A DNA stretch of 64,000 nt from Allotamlana fucoidanivorans (GCF_006265225.1 NZ_VDCS01000005.1:124001-188000), one strand, 5' to 3'; positions 48,716-58,452 are shown, numbered from the stretch's first letter. The notes: a model not told the origin generated them from the sequence alone. Made by a program: numbers and translations.

Positions 48716-51226
48716 TTAATTAACTATTAATTGACGGTTCTCTCCTTTAAAATCTTCTGAAGTTACACGCACAGTTACCTGACCAGCTTTAGTGCCTTTT
48801 ACATAAATAACTGCCTGACCGTTGAATAGCTTCCGTTTTGGTTTAGACAGGTTTTGTACATTGGTTGGATCTCCATTACCAGAAGCCAAAAATTCTGCTG
48901 CACCATTAACTTCCATCTGCATGTTTCTGTTGTAGTTAACACATAAATTTCCATCTTTATCTAATACTGAAACCACATAAACGCCTACTTCTCCTTTATT
49001 TATTATATCAATTTCGGGCTCTATTTTTATAGTATGAGGATTTCCAGAAGTATAGCGCACAGTTTCAGCAATTGGTTTTCCTTTAGAGTTATAGGCCACC
49101 ACTTTTAGCTCGCCAGATTCATAGGCGACATCCTCCCAAACCATGGCATAAGCCTTTAATTGTACCATAGACGTTCCTCCGGAAGCTTCTTTTTTTATGT
49201 TATTTGCTAAAAAATCTGGAACTTCCTGTTTAACCTTTTTGCTAATACCATAGCTTTTTCCATTAACAAATAATTCTGCGTGTTCGTAAGTAGAGTAACA
49301 AACCACTGGAAGTGTTTTTCCTGTCATTTCAGGTAAAGTCCAATGCGGAAATACATGCAAAACATCTTTGTCTTCATGCCATTCGCTTTGATAGAGATAG
49401 AATTTGTCTTTTTCTAAGCCAACCATATCAACAGGAGCAAAGTATGAACTTCTTGATTTAGCAGTGTGGTAAGGCGATGGTTCACCTAGATAATCATAAC
49501 CTGTCCATACAAATTCACCATAAACAAAATCGCTGTATTCTTGTGCAGCAAACTCTTTAAATGGTGCATAGCCCCAAGGTACATTGGTGTTTTCGTAATT
49601 TCCGGGTTGCCCGTCGGGGTATAGATGCACGTTCACAGAAGTACCCCTAGTATTTTGAAGTGTATCAAAAACAACTGGGAATTTATAAGAATTTCTTGTA
49701 CTTAAGGCACCTCCTGTTTCGCTGGCATAGAATTTTAAGTTAGGATATTTTTCTCTTATTTTATGATAGATACCTGGTTTGTAGTTGAATCCGGCAACAT
49801 CTACGGTTGATGCCATACCACTTTCTAAAGCATTGTTAGCCGAGTTAAATCCTGCTGTAGTGGCTCTAGTTGTATCTAACGATTTTACAATATTGTTTAA
49901 ATACCCGGTGATATTGTTGGGGTCGTGATGATATTGTTCCATAATTTCGTTACCAATACTCCACATGATGATACTTGGGTGGTTTCGGTCTCTCAAAATC
50001 ATATCAGTTAAATCTGTTTTAGCCCACAAATCAAATTGTTTTGAATATCCGTTTAACACCTTTCCTATTTGCCACTCATCAAATGCTTCATCAATGGCTA
50101 GCATACCCATTTGGTCACAAATATCTAAAGCTTCAGGCGCTGGCGGGTTGTGAGAAAATCTAATAGCATTTACCCCCATATCTTTCATCTTTTTCATTTG
50201 ACGAACAAAAAGCTCCTTATGAAAGGCTGCACCTACAGGACCAAAATCATGATGCATGTTTACGCCTTTAAATTTTACACGTTTATTATTTAAATAAAAA
50301 CCATCCAATTCAAATCGGATACTTCTTATACCAAACGGGGTGTTATAGGTGTTTATAACTTTACCTGATTTTAAAATAGTTGTTTTTATATTATAAAGAT
50401 GTGGCGTTTTAATATCCCATAGCTTTGGTTTGGAAACCGTAAAATTTTCAGATAGTTTTGATGCACTTTCAAGCGTAATTTCGCGTGATTTTTGCTCTAT
50501 TTGCTTTCCGTCAGGAGCTATAATTTCATTTACAACAGTGCATTTTCCGTCGCCAACAAGCTCCAGTTCCAAATTAACCTGAGCCTTTTTCTTTGTGATA
50601 ACTGGTGTGGTTACAAAAGTCCCCCATGTTTTAACACGTGTTTTGTTTGATTTAATAATAGAAACTTTTCTGTATAAACCCGCTCCAGGATACCATCTAG
50701 ATTGACTATTAAAATTCTCTAACCTGACAGCGACACTATTACTACCGGGCTTTAAGAATTTGGTGATATTAAAATAGAAGGATATATATCCAAATGGGCG
50801 TTCACCAACGTATTGTCCATTTACATACACCTTTGCATTGCTCATAGCTCCATCAAACATAAGCTGAACATCTTCATTTAATTCCTCGGCGGTTATATTA
50901 TAAGAAGTTCTATACCATCCTATGCCAACATATGGTAAAGCACCTGTTCTTCCAGTTCTATATCTTGGTTGTGTTTCACCATCTTGAACCACCATGGTAA
51001 GTTGGATATCGTGTGTAAAATTAAAATCCTGTTTTACTGCCCAATCATGAGGAATGGTAACACTTTCCCAGTTGGAATCATCAAAATTTTCTTGAAAGGC
51101 AGCACCATAATCGTAATTGGTAAATTTCCAGTTTTTTAATAATTCAATATTTATAGATTGCCCTTGAATATGAATACCCCAGAACAGCAGTAGAAGCGAA
51201 CCAATTTTTGATATGTTTTTTACCAT
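48716..51226 (-). CDS. Glycoside hydrolase family 2 protein, probable beta-galactosidase
   Basis: 836 residues. Signal peptide (MVKNISKIGSLLLLFWGIHIQG), then a sugar-binding jelly roll (about 25-190, WYRTSYNI, DGAMSNAKVYVNGQYVGERPFGY), an immunoglobulin-like domain, the TIM barrel and C-terminal domains. The acid/base Glu is in MWSIGNEIMEQ near residue 425 and the nucleophile Glu in YASETGGALS near residue 495. In porphyran degraders GH2 enzymes release galactose or methyl-galactose from oligosaccharides. Position next to the demethylation genes supports that substrate. The encoded protein is probably periplasmic. Confidence 0.92.
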   Translation of the reverse strand: MVKNISKIGSLLLLFWGIHIQGQSINIELLKNWKFTNYDYGAAFQENFDDSNWESVTIPHDWAVKQDFNFTHDIQLTMVVQDGETQPRYRTGRTGALPYVGIGWYRTSYNITAEELNEDVQLMFDGAMSNAKVYVNGQYVGERPFGYISFYFNITKFLKPGSNSVAVRLENFNSQSRWYPGAGLYRKVSIIKSNKTRVKTWGTFVTTPVITKKKAQVNLELELVGDGKCTVVNEIIAPDGKQIEQKSREITLESASKLSENFTVSKPKLWDIKTPHLYNIKTTILKSGKVINTYNTPFGIRSIRFELDGFYLNNKRVKFKGVNMHHDFGPVGAAFHKELFVRQMKKMKDMGVNAIRFSHNPPAPEALDICDQMGMLAIDEAFDEWQIGKVLNGYSKQFDLWAKTDLTDMILRDRNHPSIIMWSIGNEIMEQYHHDPNNITGYLNNIVKSLDTTRATTAGFNSANNALESGMASTVDVAGFNYKPGIYHKIREKYPNLKFYASETGGALSTRNSYKFPVVFDTLQNTRGTSVNVHLYPDGQPGNYENTNVPWGYAPFKEFAAQEYSDFVYGEFVWTGYDYLGEPSPYHTAKSRSSYFAPVDMVGLEKDKFYLYQSEWHEDKDVLHVFPHWTLPEMTGKTLPVVCYSTYEHAELFVNGKSYGISKKVKQEVPDFLANNIKKEASGGTSMVQLKAYAMVWEDVAYESGELKVVAYNSKGKPIAETVRYTSGNPHTIKIEPEIDIINKGEVGVYVVSVLDKDGNLCVNYNRNMQMEVNGAAEFLASGNGDPTNVQNLSKPKRKLFNGQAVIYVKGTKAGQVTVRVTSEDFKGENRQLIVN

Positions 51227-51265
51227 TTTTTATGATAGGTATTTATTGTTTAATTATTTTTTAAT

Positions 51266-52378
51266 TTAAAAAGTAATGACTCCTTTTGCATTTCTGCCAG
51301 CTAACATATCCTCAAAGGCTTGTTGAAGGTTCTCCAACGGGTAGGTTCTAGTAATCATTTCGTCTAGCATTAAATCACCTTTATCATATAAAGAAACTAG
51401 TTTTGGAAAATCTATTTGTGGACGACATTTTCCATATAAGGGGTTGATATAAATCTTATCCCATTCAAACAAATTCATGTCAATAGTAATTTTTTCTTCA
51501 ATACCACTCACCTGAACAGCAATTCCAGCATTTCTTACCATAGCTAAAGGGGCAGCTCCTAAGGCTGGAATAGCGGTACACTCAAAGGCAAAATCGGCAC
51601 CTCTTCCATCGGTCATTTCCTTTACGTGTTTTGAAGCCTGCATTAAACCAATATCATTTTTATCGGCTAAAATAGTATGTGTGGCACCAAACTGTTTCGC
51701 CATTTTTAATCGCTCAGGATTAATATCTATGGCGATAATTTTAGAAGCTCCAGAAATTCTTGCGCCTTGAATCACATTTAAACCAACACCGCCTGTGCCT
51801 AAAATAACAGCGGAACTTCCTGCCGTTACTTTTGCCGTATTTACCGCCGAACCATAACCCGTCATCACACCACAGCTAATAATACTTGCTGAAGGCATAG
51901 GCATATCACTATCCAACTTTACGCAAGCCGAAGCTTTAACTAGAGCATATTCTGCAAGAGTTCCAATATTAAAAGAACGCTCAATGGGTTTATTGTTCCA
52001 AAGGGTACCTTCTAAATGGGCATGCCCTGGCGTGTAGCCATTGCCTCCTGCGGTAACAGGTGAATTGTTTTCACAAATATGCTGATTCCCTTCCTGGCAC
52101 TGAAAACATTTCATACATGGTGTAGCCCAGTTTAAGATAACTTTATCACCAGATTTATAATCAGTAACTTCTGACCCTACTTGTTCTACTATTCCAGCTC
52201 CTTCATGACCCAACACAATAGGTTTTCCCCAATTTAAAGAATCATGATCTGTATGACACAGTCCGGCTGCTTTTATTTTTACTATAACCTCATCTGCTTT
52301 GGGTTGAGCAATAGTGACTGTATCTATTATAAATGTACCATCTCCTGTTGCAATGGCTGATTTTGATTGTATTGACAT
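51266..52378 (-). CDS. Zinc-dependent alcohol dehydrogenase of the methyl-galactose module
   Basis: 370 residues. Catalytic-zinc ligands are in GLCHTDHDSLNWG and LGHEGAGIVEQVG, structural-zinc cysteines in CMKCFQCQEGNQHIC, and the Rossmann GTGGVGLNVIQGARISGA is near residue 195. Conserved beside the P450 in porphyran-using Flavobacteriia. Published work on the Formosa and Zobellia homologues found that they prefer aromatic aldehydes, are not formaldehyde-detoxifying, yet are needed for growth on 6-O-methyl-galactose. The physiological substrate is therefore open. Its gene is 11 bp from the ferredoxin reductase gene. Confidence 0.9.
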   Translation of the reverse strand: MSIQSKSAIATGDGTFIIDTVTIAQPKADEVIVKIKAAGLCHTDHDSLNWGKPIVLGHEGAGIVEQVGSEVTDYKSGDKVILNWATPCMKCFQCQEGNQHICENNSPVTAGGNGYTPGHAHLEGTLWNNKPIERSFNIGTLAEYALVKASACVKLDSDMPMPSASIISCGVMTGYGSAVNTAKVTAGSSAVILGTGGVGLNVIQGARISGASKIIAIDINPERLKMAKQFGATHTILADKNDIGLMQASKHVKEMTDGRGADFAFECTAIPALGAAPLAMVRNAGIAVQVSGIEEKITIDMNLFEWDKIYINPLYGKCRPQIDFPKLVSLYDKGDLMLDEMITRTYPLENLQQAFEDMLAGRNAKGVITF

Positions 52379-52388
52379 CGTTTGTTTT

Positions 52389-53636
52389 TTATTCAGCTAA
52401 AAAGCTATTAGGTTTGAATGGGATGGATATATCGGATATTTTCGATTTATCCAATTTCTGTCCAGACTTAATAAATTTAGTACCTAAAACATAGGCCTTT
52501 GCAAAATTTACGGCATCAACCGCTAATAATTCATCATCTTTGAAATACCATGCTGAAAAACTATTTTCAGCTTCTTCATCTCTAACAACTATGTTATTAT
52601 AGCCAATTGACAGCCCTACCATTTGAAGTTTTACATCAAACTGGTCTGACCAAAACCAAGGAATAGCATCATAAATAACCGCTTCTCCACAAATGGCTTT
52701 AGCAGCGGTTTTTCCTTGATCTACAGCATTTTGAACGGATTCTAATCGAAGACAACAATTATAATGTGGGTTATAATGATAGGTACAATCGCCTATGGCG
52801 TAAATATTTTCGTCATTGGTTCTGGCCGTTTCGTCAACTTTGATGCCATTTTCAATAACTAAACCAGCCTCTTGAGCTAATTCAGTATTTACCTGAATAC
52901 CTACCCCAACTACGATTAGATCAGCTTCAAATTGCGAGCCGTCATCACAGACAACCATATTACAACCGCCATTTGGTTCAATAGAAACAACATTTTTAGT
53001 TGTTAGAATTTCAACACCATTGTTTTGATGTAATTGTGTGAAAAACTGAGACATAACTGGAGCTGTAACTCTAGCTAAAATACGAGCTTCACGCTCTAAA
53101 ACAACCACAGAGGCACCTAATTTTTTAAGCGAAGCAGCTGTTTCTAGACCAATGTAACCACCACCAATAACTACCACGCGTTTTTCTTTAGAGCCCTTAA
53201 AGGCCTTTCTAATGTTAATGGCATCTTCAGCGGTTCGCATCGGGAACAGGTTTTTAGCGGTTTCAATGCCTTTAATTGGTGGCATGAAAGGTCTTGCACC
53301 TGTGGCAATGATTAATTTATCATAAGATTGAATAGATCCATTGCTTAACAAAATTGATTGCTCTTCCCGATTAAAACGTTCAACCCCAACTCCCAGTTTT
53401 AGAGTAATATTATCGGTTGTATAATTCTCTTTTGGAAACAGTAAACTTTGATCTGTTTCGTCTTTACTGGTTAAATAGGCTTTTGATAATGGCGGACGAT
53501 GATACGGGAATTCTGTATCTATATCATAAAGGATAATTTCGCCTTCCCAACCTTCTCTACGTAGGTTAAAAGCGAAATTTACGCCTGCGTGACTGGCACC
53601 AATAACAACACATACCTGACTCTTAGTTGTTGTCAT
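52389..53636 (-). CDS. Ferredoxin reductase of the P450 demethylation system
   Basis: 415 residues from ATG 53636 (MTTTKSQVCVVIGASHAGVNFAF), which avoids overlap with the ferredoxin stop. FAD-binding GASHAG is near residue 13, NAD(P)H-binding VVVIGGGYIGLETAASLKKLGA near residue 150, and the second FAD contact in NIYAIGDCTYHYN near residue 285. Same family as putidaredoxin reductase. It passes electrons from NAD(P)H to the adjacent [2Fe-2S] ferredoxin. Part of the closely spaced run P450-ferredoxin-reductase-ADH. Confidence 0.93.
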   Translation of the reverse strand: MTTTKSQVCVVIGASHAGVNFAFNLRREGWEGEIILYDIDTEFPYHRPPLSKAYLTSKDETDQSLLFPKENYTTDNITLKLGVGVERFNREEQSILLSNGSIQSYDKLIIATGARPFMPPIKGIETAKNLFPMRTAEDAINIRKAFKGSKEKRVVVIGGGYIGLETAASLKKLGASVVVLEREARILARVTAPVMSQFFTQLHQNNGVEILTTKNVVSIEPNGGCNMVVCDDGSQFEADLIVVGVGIQVNTELAQEAGLVIENGIKVDETARTNDENIYAIGDCTYHYNPHYNCCLRLESVQNAVDQGKTAAKAICGEAVIYDAIPWFWSDQFDVKLQMVGLSIGYNNIVVRDEEAENSFSAWYFKDDELLAVDAVNFAKAYVLGTKFIKSGQKLDKSKISDISIPFKPNSFLAE

Positions 53637-53643
53637 GTCAAAT

Positions 53644-53952
53644 TTAATTTGCAACCGTCAATTCAAGACCATCAAGCGCATCACTTACTTTTAACTGGCA
53701 AGACAATCGGCTGTATTCGCTAACGTTGTCATCAAACTCTAACATGTCACTCTCCAGTTCGTCTGGCTCACCTGTGATACCCCACTGTTCTGGGTTCACA
53801 TGAACGTGACAGGTAGCACAAGAGCAAACACCGCCACAATCGCCATCAATACCCTTAATTTTGTTTTGTACTGCCAACTCCATTACAGTACCACTTGTGC
53901 CTTCTACGGTAGTAGCCTTTCCATCGCTAGTTATAAATGTGATTTTCGCCAT
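53644..53952 (-). CDS. [2Fe-2S] ferredoxin, adrenodoxin/putidaredoxin type
   Basis: 102 residues. Cluster ligands follow the vertebrate/bacterial-type pattern C-x5-C-x2-C...C: CGGVCSCATCHVHV supplies three cysteines near residues 39-48, and LSCQLK the fourth near residue 85. The acidic PDELESDMLEF segment is the usual partner-docking helix. It transfers single electrons to the P450 upstream (gap 26 bp) from the reductase encoded downstream. Confidence 0.95.
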   Translation of the reverse strand: MAKITFITSDGKATTVEGTSGTVMELAVQNKIKGIDGDCGGVCSCATCHVHVNPEQWGITGEPDELESDMLEFDDNVSEYSRLSCQLKVSDALDGLELTVAN

Positions 53953-53978
53953 TTTTATCTTTTTTTAGTGTTTATTTT

Positions 53979-55139
53979 TTAAAGTTTGTTGAATGTTACA
54001 TGGAGGCTATCAAAACCTACTTTCCGTTTAAACTCATCAAGGTCTTCTATGTTTTCTTTAGCCTCTAAAATTTTCATAGAACCTACTTTTTCAGTTAGCG
54101 TGCTTAATAAAATTTTCATGATTTGACGCGCATGAGTAGCCCCTAAACAGTTGTGAGTCCCGAAACCAAATGCTACGTGCGGATTCACTTTTCGGTCTAA
54201 AATCACTTCATTAGCATTTTCAAAAACGCGCTCATCTCTATTGGCTGATGCCCAACACATAGAAATTCTACTTTGCGCTTTTATGGCATGCTCACAAACT
54301 TGAGTATCCTCTGTAGCTACACGTCCCATTTGAGTTAAGGGTGAAAAATAACGGATTAATTCTTCAATAGCCGTATTCATTATTTCGGGTTCATCACGTA
54401 AGCGTTGTAAAGATTCTGGATGATCCGCAAAATAAGCGATGGAATTAGTAACTGCATTAATTACAGTATCTCTACCACCTGCAAAGGTTAATACTAAAAC
54501 ACCTTTAACTTCTTCTTTTGTCATTTTTTTTCCGTTCACCTCTGAAGCTAGTAATACAGAATATAAATCATCACCCGGATTGGCAATCGCTTTGTCTATT
54601 TCGCGGTCTATATAATCATAAAGAATATTGGCTTTATCGGCATCTAAAGCGGTGTCTTCACTTCTAAACACATGGGTACCCCAAGAAATCCAACGTTCTG
54701 ATTCTTCAAAAGGTATATTTAGTAAAAGGGTAAGTGCTCGTGATTGTAATTTTAAAGAGAACTCTTCAACAACCTCTAAGCTGCCTTTTTCTAAAGCTTC
54801 ATTCACAACTTGGTTTATTATATCCGTTAATTTAGCTTGATAGTCTGACTCCAGCGGGCGTTTGAACCAAGGATTCAATAAATCTCTATAATCTTTATGT
54901 TCTGGCGGATCAACCTCAAAAGGTATTTGCCGTGTTTCTCTAATATGTACTTCAGAAGGCACCACAATACGTCCAACTTCTTCTCCACCAGATTGAAAGG
55001 TTTTCCAATTGTGGGCACATTTACGCACGTCTTTATGACCCAAAATCATGGTTACAGGATCGTTTTGATCATTCATTTCACCATACCCTTTTCCTTCTCG
55101 CGCCTGCTTAAATGGGTCTGTAAATTTAGATTTTTCCAT
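53979..55139 (-). CDS. Cytochrome P450, 6-O-methyl-D-galactose demethylase-like (CYP236A)
   Basis: 386 residues from ATG 55139 (MEKSKFTDPFKQAREGKGYGEMND). A further start at 55190 would add 17 residues and cannot be excluded. The heme-Cys loop is FGFGTHNCLGATHAR near residue 330, the K-helix ExxR is in EELIRYF and the I-helix has TFAGGRDTVINA in place of AGxDTT. The order P450-ferredoxin-reductase-ADH matches the Formosa/Zobellia system that oxidatively demethylates 6-O-methyl-D-galactose to galactose and formaldehyde. Soluble, cytoplasmic. The divergent AraC gene is the likely regulator. Confidence 0.92.
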   Translation of the reverse strand: MEKSKFTDPFKQAREGKGYGEMNDQNDPVTMILGHKDVRKCAHNWKTFQSGGEEVGRIVVPSEVHIRETRQIPFEVDPPEHKDYRDLLNPWFKRPLESDYQAKLTDIINQVVNEALEKGSLEVVEEFSLKLQSRALTLLLNIPFEESERWISWGTHVFRSEDTALDADKANILYDYIDREIDKAIANPGDDLYSVLLASEVNGKKMTKEEVKGVLVLTFAGGRDTVINAVTNSIAYFADHPESLQRLRDEPEIMNTAIEELIRYFSPLTQMGRVATEDTQVCEHAIKAQSRISMCWASANRDERVFENANEVILDRKVNPHVAFGFGTHNCLGATHARQIMKILLSTLTEKVGSMKILEAKENIEDLDEFKRKVGFDSLHVTFNKL

Positions 55140-55266
55140 AATAGCTTTATTTATTTCTTGCAAAAATGTTACATATACTTTTTTCATCACAGACGCATAT
55201 TGTCAATTTTTTGAACTATATTTCCAAATAATATAATTTTACATTCAAAACAGAACATATACGACC
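55140..55266. promoter_or_regulatory. Divergent promoter region between the P450 and araC-like genes
   Basis: 127 bp. A minus-strand CATTTTTG (55161-55168) is a 7/8 match to TAnnTTTG with the P450 start 22 bases downstream. It must also hold the promoter and operator of the regulator, but I cannot point to an AraC half-site. Confidence 0.4.
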
Positions 55267-56130
55267 ATGAAAGCTATAAATGAACAGGTATTTTATCCAT
55301 ATCAACAGTCTTTTATAGCTACTCAATTTAAACAAGACTACTTTGATTCATCATGGCATTTTCATGTAGAATATGAGCTTACTTATATAAAATCTGGTTA
55401 CGGTACCCGATTTGTTGGCGCAAGTGCCGAACTCTTTAAGGCTGGAGATTTAGTTTTAATTGGCTCTCAAGTGCCGCACTATTGGCGATGCGATAATGAT
55501 TTTTATGACAGAAAAGGGCTGGTAGCCGAAAGTCATGTTGTTCAATTTAAAGATGATTTATTCTTTCAAAACGAACTTCCCGAAATGAAACATATTCATT
55601 TACTCTTAAAAAAAGCCTCAAGTGGTGTTCAATTTTTAAACAGTGAAAAATATGCAAAACAACTTACATCACTTTCCTCATTAACAGGCATGCCTAGATT
55701 GTTATCCTTTTATAAACTTATAGAAGAACTGAGTCATGATTCTTGTCAACGGTTGCTCTCTACCACACAGGTGTCTCAATTTTACCAAGCTAAAGATAGT
55801 ATAACCTTTCAGAAAATTTTGAACTATATTTTTGATAATCTGCATCATGACATTTCACTATCTGAAATCGCTTCAAAAGTACATATGAGCAAATCTACAT
55901 TCTGTAAATACTTTAAAAAGCGTACCAAAAAAACGTTTACTGAATACGTAAATAAGTTACGTATTGCTCATGCCTCTAAACTTTTATCAGAATCTGATTT
56001 AACAGTGTCACAAATATGTTTTGAATCAGGATTTAACAGCTTAAGTTATTTTAACAGGCAGTTTAAAAAGTATAAAACAATAAACCCAAAAGAATATGCG
56101 AGATTACATCGCATCTCATCAAGGGCATAA
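55267..56130 (+). CDS. AraC family transcriptional regulator
   Basis: 287 residues. An N-terminal cupin-like sensor (about 10-110, WHFHVEYELTYIKSGYGTRFVG, AGDLVLIGSQVPHYWRCD) and a C-terminal double HTH (about 185-285: ISLSEIASKVHMSKSTFCKYFKKRTKKTF and LTVSQICFESGFNSLSYFNRQFKKYKTINPKEYAR in parts). Divergent from the P450 operon, so it probably senses a methyl-galactose-related sugar. The ligand is unproven. Confidence 0.92.
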   Translation: MKAINEQVFYPYQQSFIATQFKQDYFDSSWHFHVEYELTYIKSGYGTRFVGASAELFKAGDLVLIGSQVPHYWRCDNDFYDRKGLVAESHVVQFKDDLFFQNELPEMKHIHLLLKKASSGVQFLNSEKYAKQLTSLSSLTGMPRLLSFYKLIEELSHDSCQRLLSTTQVSQFYQAKDSITFQKILNYIFDNLHHDISLSEIASKVHMSKSTFCKYFKKRTKKTFTEYVNKLRIAHASKLLSESDLTVSQICFESGFNSLSYFNRQFKKYKTINPKEYARLHRISSRA

Positions 56131-56159
56131 GTAATGAATAAGGCGCTAGTAAATGGCTT

Positions 56160-56726
56160 TTAATATTCAGTGACTGACCCCCAGTTTTCGCCAGTTTTTA
56201 TACGATAGAGCTGCATTTCAGAAATACCAAACTGTCTGGCTATCATTTTTAAACGTGTTCTTCTGTTGGGATCATTAATCTTTCTTTTAATAAGTTTTAC
56301 TTTGGTTTCCGTTAGTTTAGAATAGGTTCTTTTTCTAGGTGTATTCTTGTATTCTGGATTGCTAAACTGATGCACTTCTTTTTCACGTTTTGTAGCCCAC
56401 TTTAAATTTGAAACCTTGTTATCAGTCTTATCATAATTGAGATGTACCACATAAACACCATCATTTTGTTCTAAGAAATGTTGAGCCACCAATTTATGAA
56501 CATACCTGCTTGTTGATTTGCCATTGAGTTTTTGTTTGAGAGGAAGATTTTGATATCCATTAATGAATGATTCTTTTACCAAAAAAGGCTGGTCTCCTTT
56601 ACAGTTAAGTATTCGTCCGTAGTTTGAAATTTTAAATTTCTCATTCGTCGCTATACCATCATCAAATTGAATGTCTTTCCACTTTTCATTCCAATAATTC
56701 CTAATCATAAAATTTGTCTTTTTCAT
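56160..56726 (-). CDS. NUMOD4/HNH-type endonuclease-like protein
   Basis: 188 residues. A NUMOD4-like N-terminus (WNEKWKDIQ, KFKISNYGRIL) precedes an HNH-like region (VHKLVAQHFLEQ, VVHLNYDKTDNKVSNLKWATKREKE). The first His/Asp of the usual VDHINGDKTDN is replaced by VVHLNYDKTDN, so the catalytic Asp may be lost. A C-terminal helix-turn-helix (KMIARQFGISEMQLYRIKTG) could bind DNA. Such proteins occur in introns and phages, but no intron is seen here. It may be a domesticated DNA-binding protein. Confidence 0.78.
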   Translation of the reverse strand: MKKTNFMIRNYWNEKWKDIQFDDGIATNEKFKISNYGRILNCKGDQPFLVKESFINGYQNLPLKQKLNGKSTSRYVHKLVAQHFLEQNDGVYVVHLNYDKTDNKVSNLKWATKREKEVHQFSNPEYKNTPRKRTYSKLTETKVKLIKRKINDPNRRTRLKMIARQFGISEMQLYRIKTGENWGSVTEY

Positions 56727-56894
56727 TAATTTGTAAGCCTCCTATAACACAGCAAAATGTAAAAACGAAATTAATAAATTTTGATTTAGAAACGTGTAAG
56801 TTTATGACGCACAGACATGTAGTAAAAATATTCAAAAAAACTCTTGATGTTTTAAAACAAATTATTAGGACGGTTTGTGTTTCTTCTGGAAAAC

Positions 56895-58448
56895 TTAATC
56901 AAGATTATCTATATTGTAATACCCTCCCTTATTTTCAGTTCTCTGTAGTGATTGTTTAACAATTAAATGCGCTACATTGAGCATATTACGTAATTCGCAA
57001 AGCGATGTACTAATCTTTGAGGTTTTATATAAAGCTTCAACCTCTTCATAAATAACATCTAAATGTTTCACCGCCAATTTAAGGCGCTTATGACTTCTAA
57101 CAATACCCACATAATCCCTCATTATGGCCTGTACTTGTTTCAAGTTATGTTGAACTAGAATATGCTCTTTGGGTATTACTGTACCCTTATCATCCCAGTC
57201 TGGTATGATTACATTTGTTGATTGATTTGTACCTTCTAATGCGTATTTGTAAATATTATGAGCATATACCAATGCTTCTAATAATGAGTTTGATGCCAAT
57301 CTATTAGCACCGTGCAAACCTGTTCTGGTACATTCACCACAAGCAAAGAGGTTTTTTATTGTAGTTTTTCCATTCTTATCTACTTCTATACCGCCACACA
57401 AATAATGAGACGCTGGCACTACAGGAATCCAATCGGTCTTTATGTCTATATGATACTCTAAACATTTTTCATAGATATTTGGAAAGTGTTTTATAAAGGC
57501 TTCCATATCTAAATGGGTACAATCTAAATAAACATGGGTATCTCCCGTTTTTTTTAACTCTGTATCAATACATTGTGATACAATATCACGGGATGCCAAC
57601 TCAGCCCGATCGTCATAATCTGGCATAAATCTATGTCCGCTTTTATTTCTCAAATAGGCTCCAAACCCTCGTACAGCTTCAGAGATTAAGAATGCTGATC
57701 CTACACTAGAATCATATAAAGCGGTTGGATGGAACTGTACAAATTCCATATCTTTTATTTTAGCCTTCGCTCTATAAGCCATAGCAATACCATCACCTGT
57801 TGCCACTTTAGGATTGGTAGTATGACCATAAACACAACCAATGCCCCCTGAAGCCAAAAGTGTACTGTTTGCTCTTATGGTAAAAATTTCTTCTTCTTTT
57901 TGATTAAACACATAAGCCCCATAACAAACAAGCTCATTGGGGTTAGCACCTTCAATATGGTGGTTAGTGACTAAATCAATAGCGAAATGATGCGGTAATA
58001 TGGTAATATTTTGTAATTCATGTGCTTTAGCTAATAAAGCGCGCTCAATTTCATAGCCCGTAATATCTTTATGATGAACTATTCTGTACTCTGAATGCCC
58101 CCCTTCCTTTCCTAAATCAAACTTACCAGCATCATTAATATCAAAATTGGCTCCCCAAAGCAATAGTTCTTTCAAACGATCTGGCCCTTCAGAAATCACC
58201 ATTTTTACAACATCAGTGTCGCAGAGTCCATCTCCAGCCACTAAGGTATCATTAATGTGTTTTCTAAACGAATCTTCTTCTTTATTTAATACAACAGCCA
58301 CACCTCCTTGGGCATATTTTGTATTAGATTCATCCTCACTGGCTTTAGTAACAATAACCACCTTCTTATCCGAGAATTTTTCGGCCAATTTAACTGCAAA
58401 CGTGAGACCAGCAACACCAGAACCTATTACTAAATAATCTGTAGTCAT
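56895..58448 (-). CDS. nadB: L-aspartate oxidase
   Basis: 517 residues. FAD-binding YLVIGSGVAGLTFAVKLAE lies at the N-terminus, YAQGGVAVVLNKEEDS near residue 45, and HPTALYD and the succinate-dehydrogenase-like GECTRTGLHGANRLASNSLLEALVYA near residue 370. It oxidises aspartate to iminoaspartate, the first step of de novo NAD synthesis. Its gene follows nadA with a 4-bp gap, the usual pair. Confidence 0.97.
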   Translation of the reverse strand: MTTDYLVIGSGVAGLTFAVKLAEKFSDKKVVIVTKASEDESNTKYAQGGVAVVLNKEEDSFRKHINDTLVAGDGLCDTDVVKMVISEGPDRLKELLLWGANFDINDAGKFDLGKEGGHSEYRIVHHKDITGYEIERALLAKAHELQNITILPHHFAIDLVTNHHIEGANPNELVCYGAYVFNQKEEEIFTIRANSTLLASGGIGCVYGHTTNPKVATGDGIAMAYRAKAKIKDMEFVQFHPTALYDSSVGSAFLISEAVRGFGAYLRNKSGHRFMPDYDDRAELASRDIVSQCIDTELKKTGDTHVYLDCTHLDMEAFIKHFPNIYEKCLEYHIDIKTDWIPVVPASHYLCGGIEVDKNGKTTIKNLFACGECTRTGLHGANRLASNSLLEALVYAHNIYKYALEGTNQSTNVIIPDWDDKGTVIPKEHILVQHNLKQVQAIMRDYVGIVRSHKRLKLAVKHLDVIYEEVEALYKTSKISTSLCELRNMLNVAHLIVKQSLQRTENKGGYYNIDNLD

Positions 58449-58452
58449 TCTA

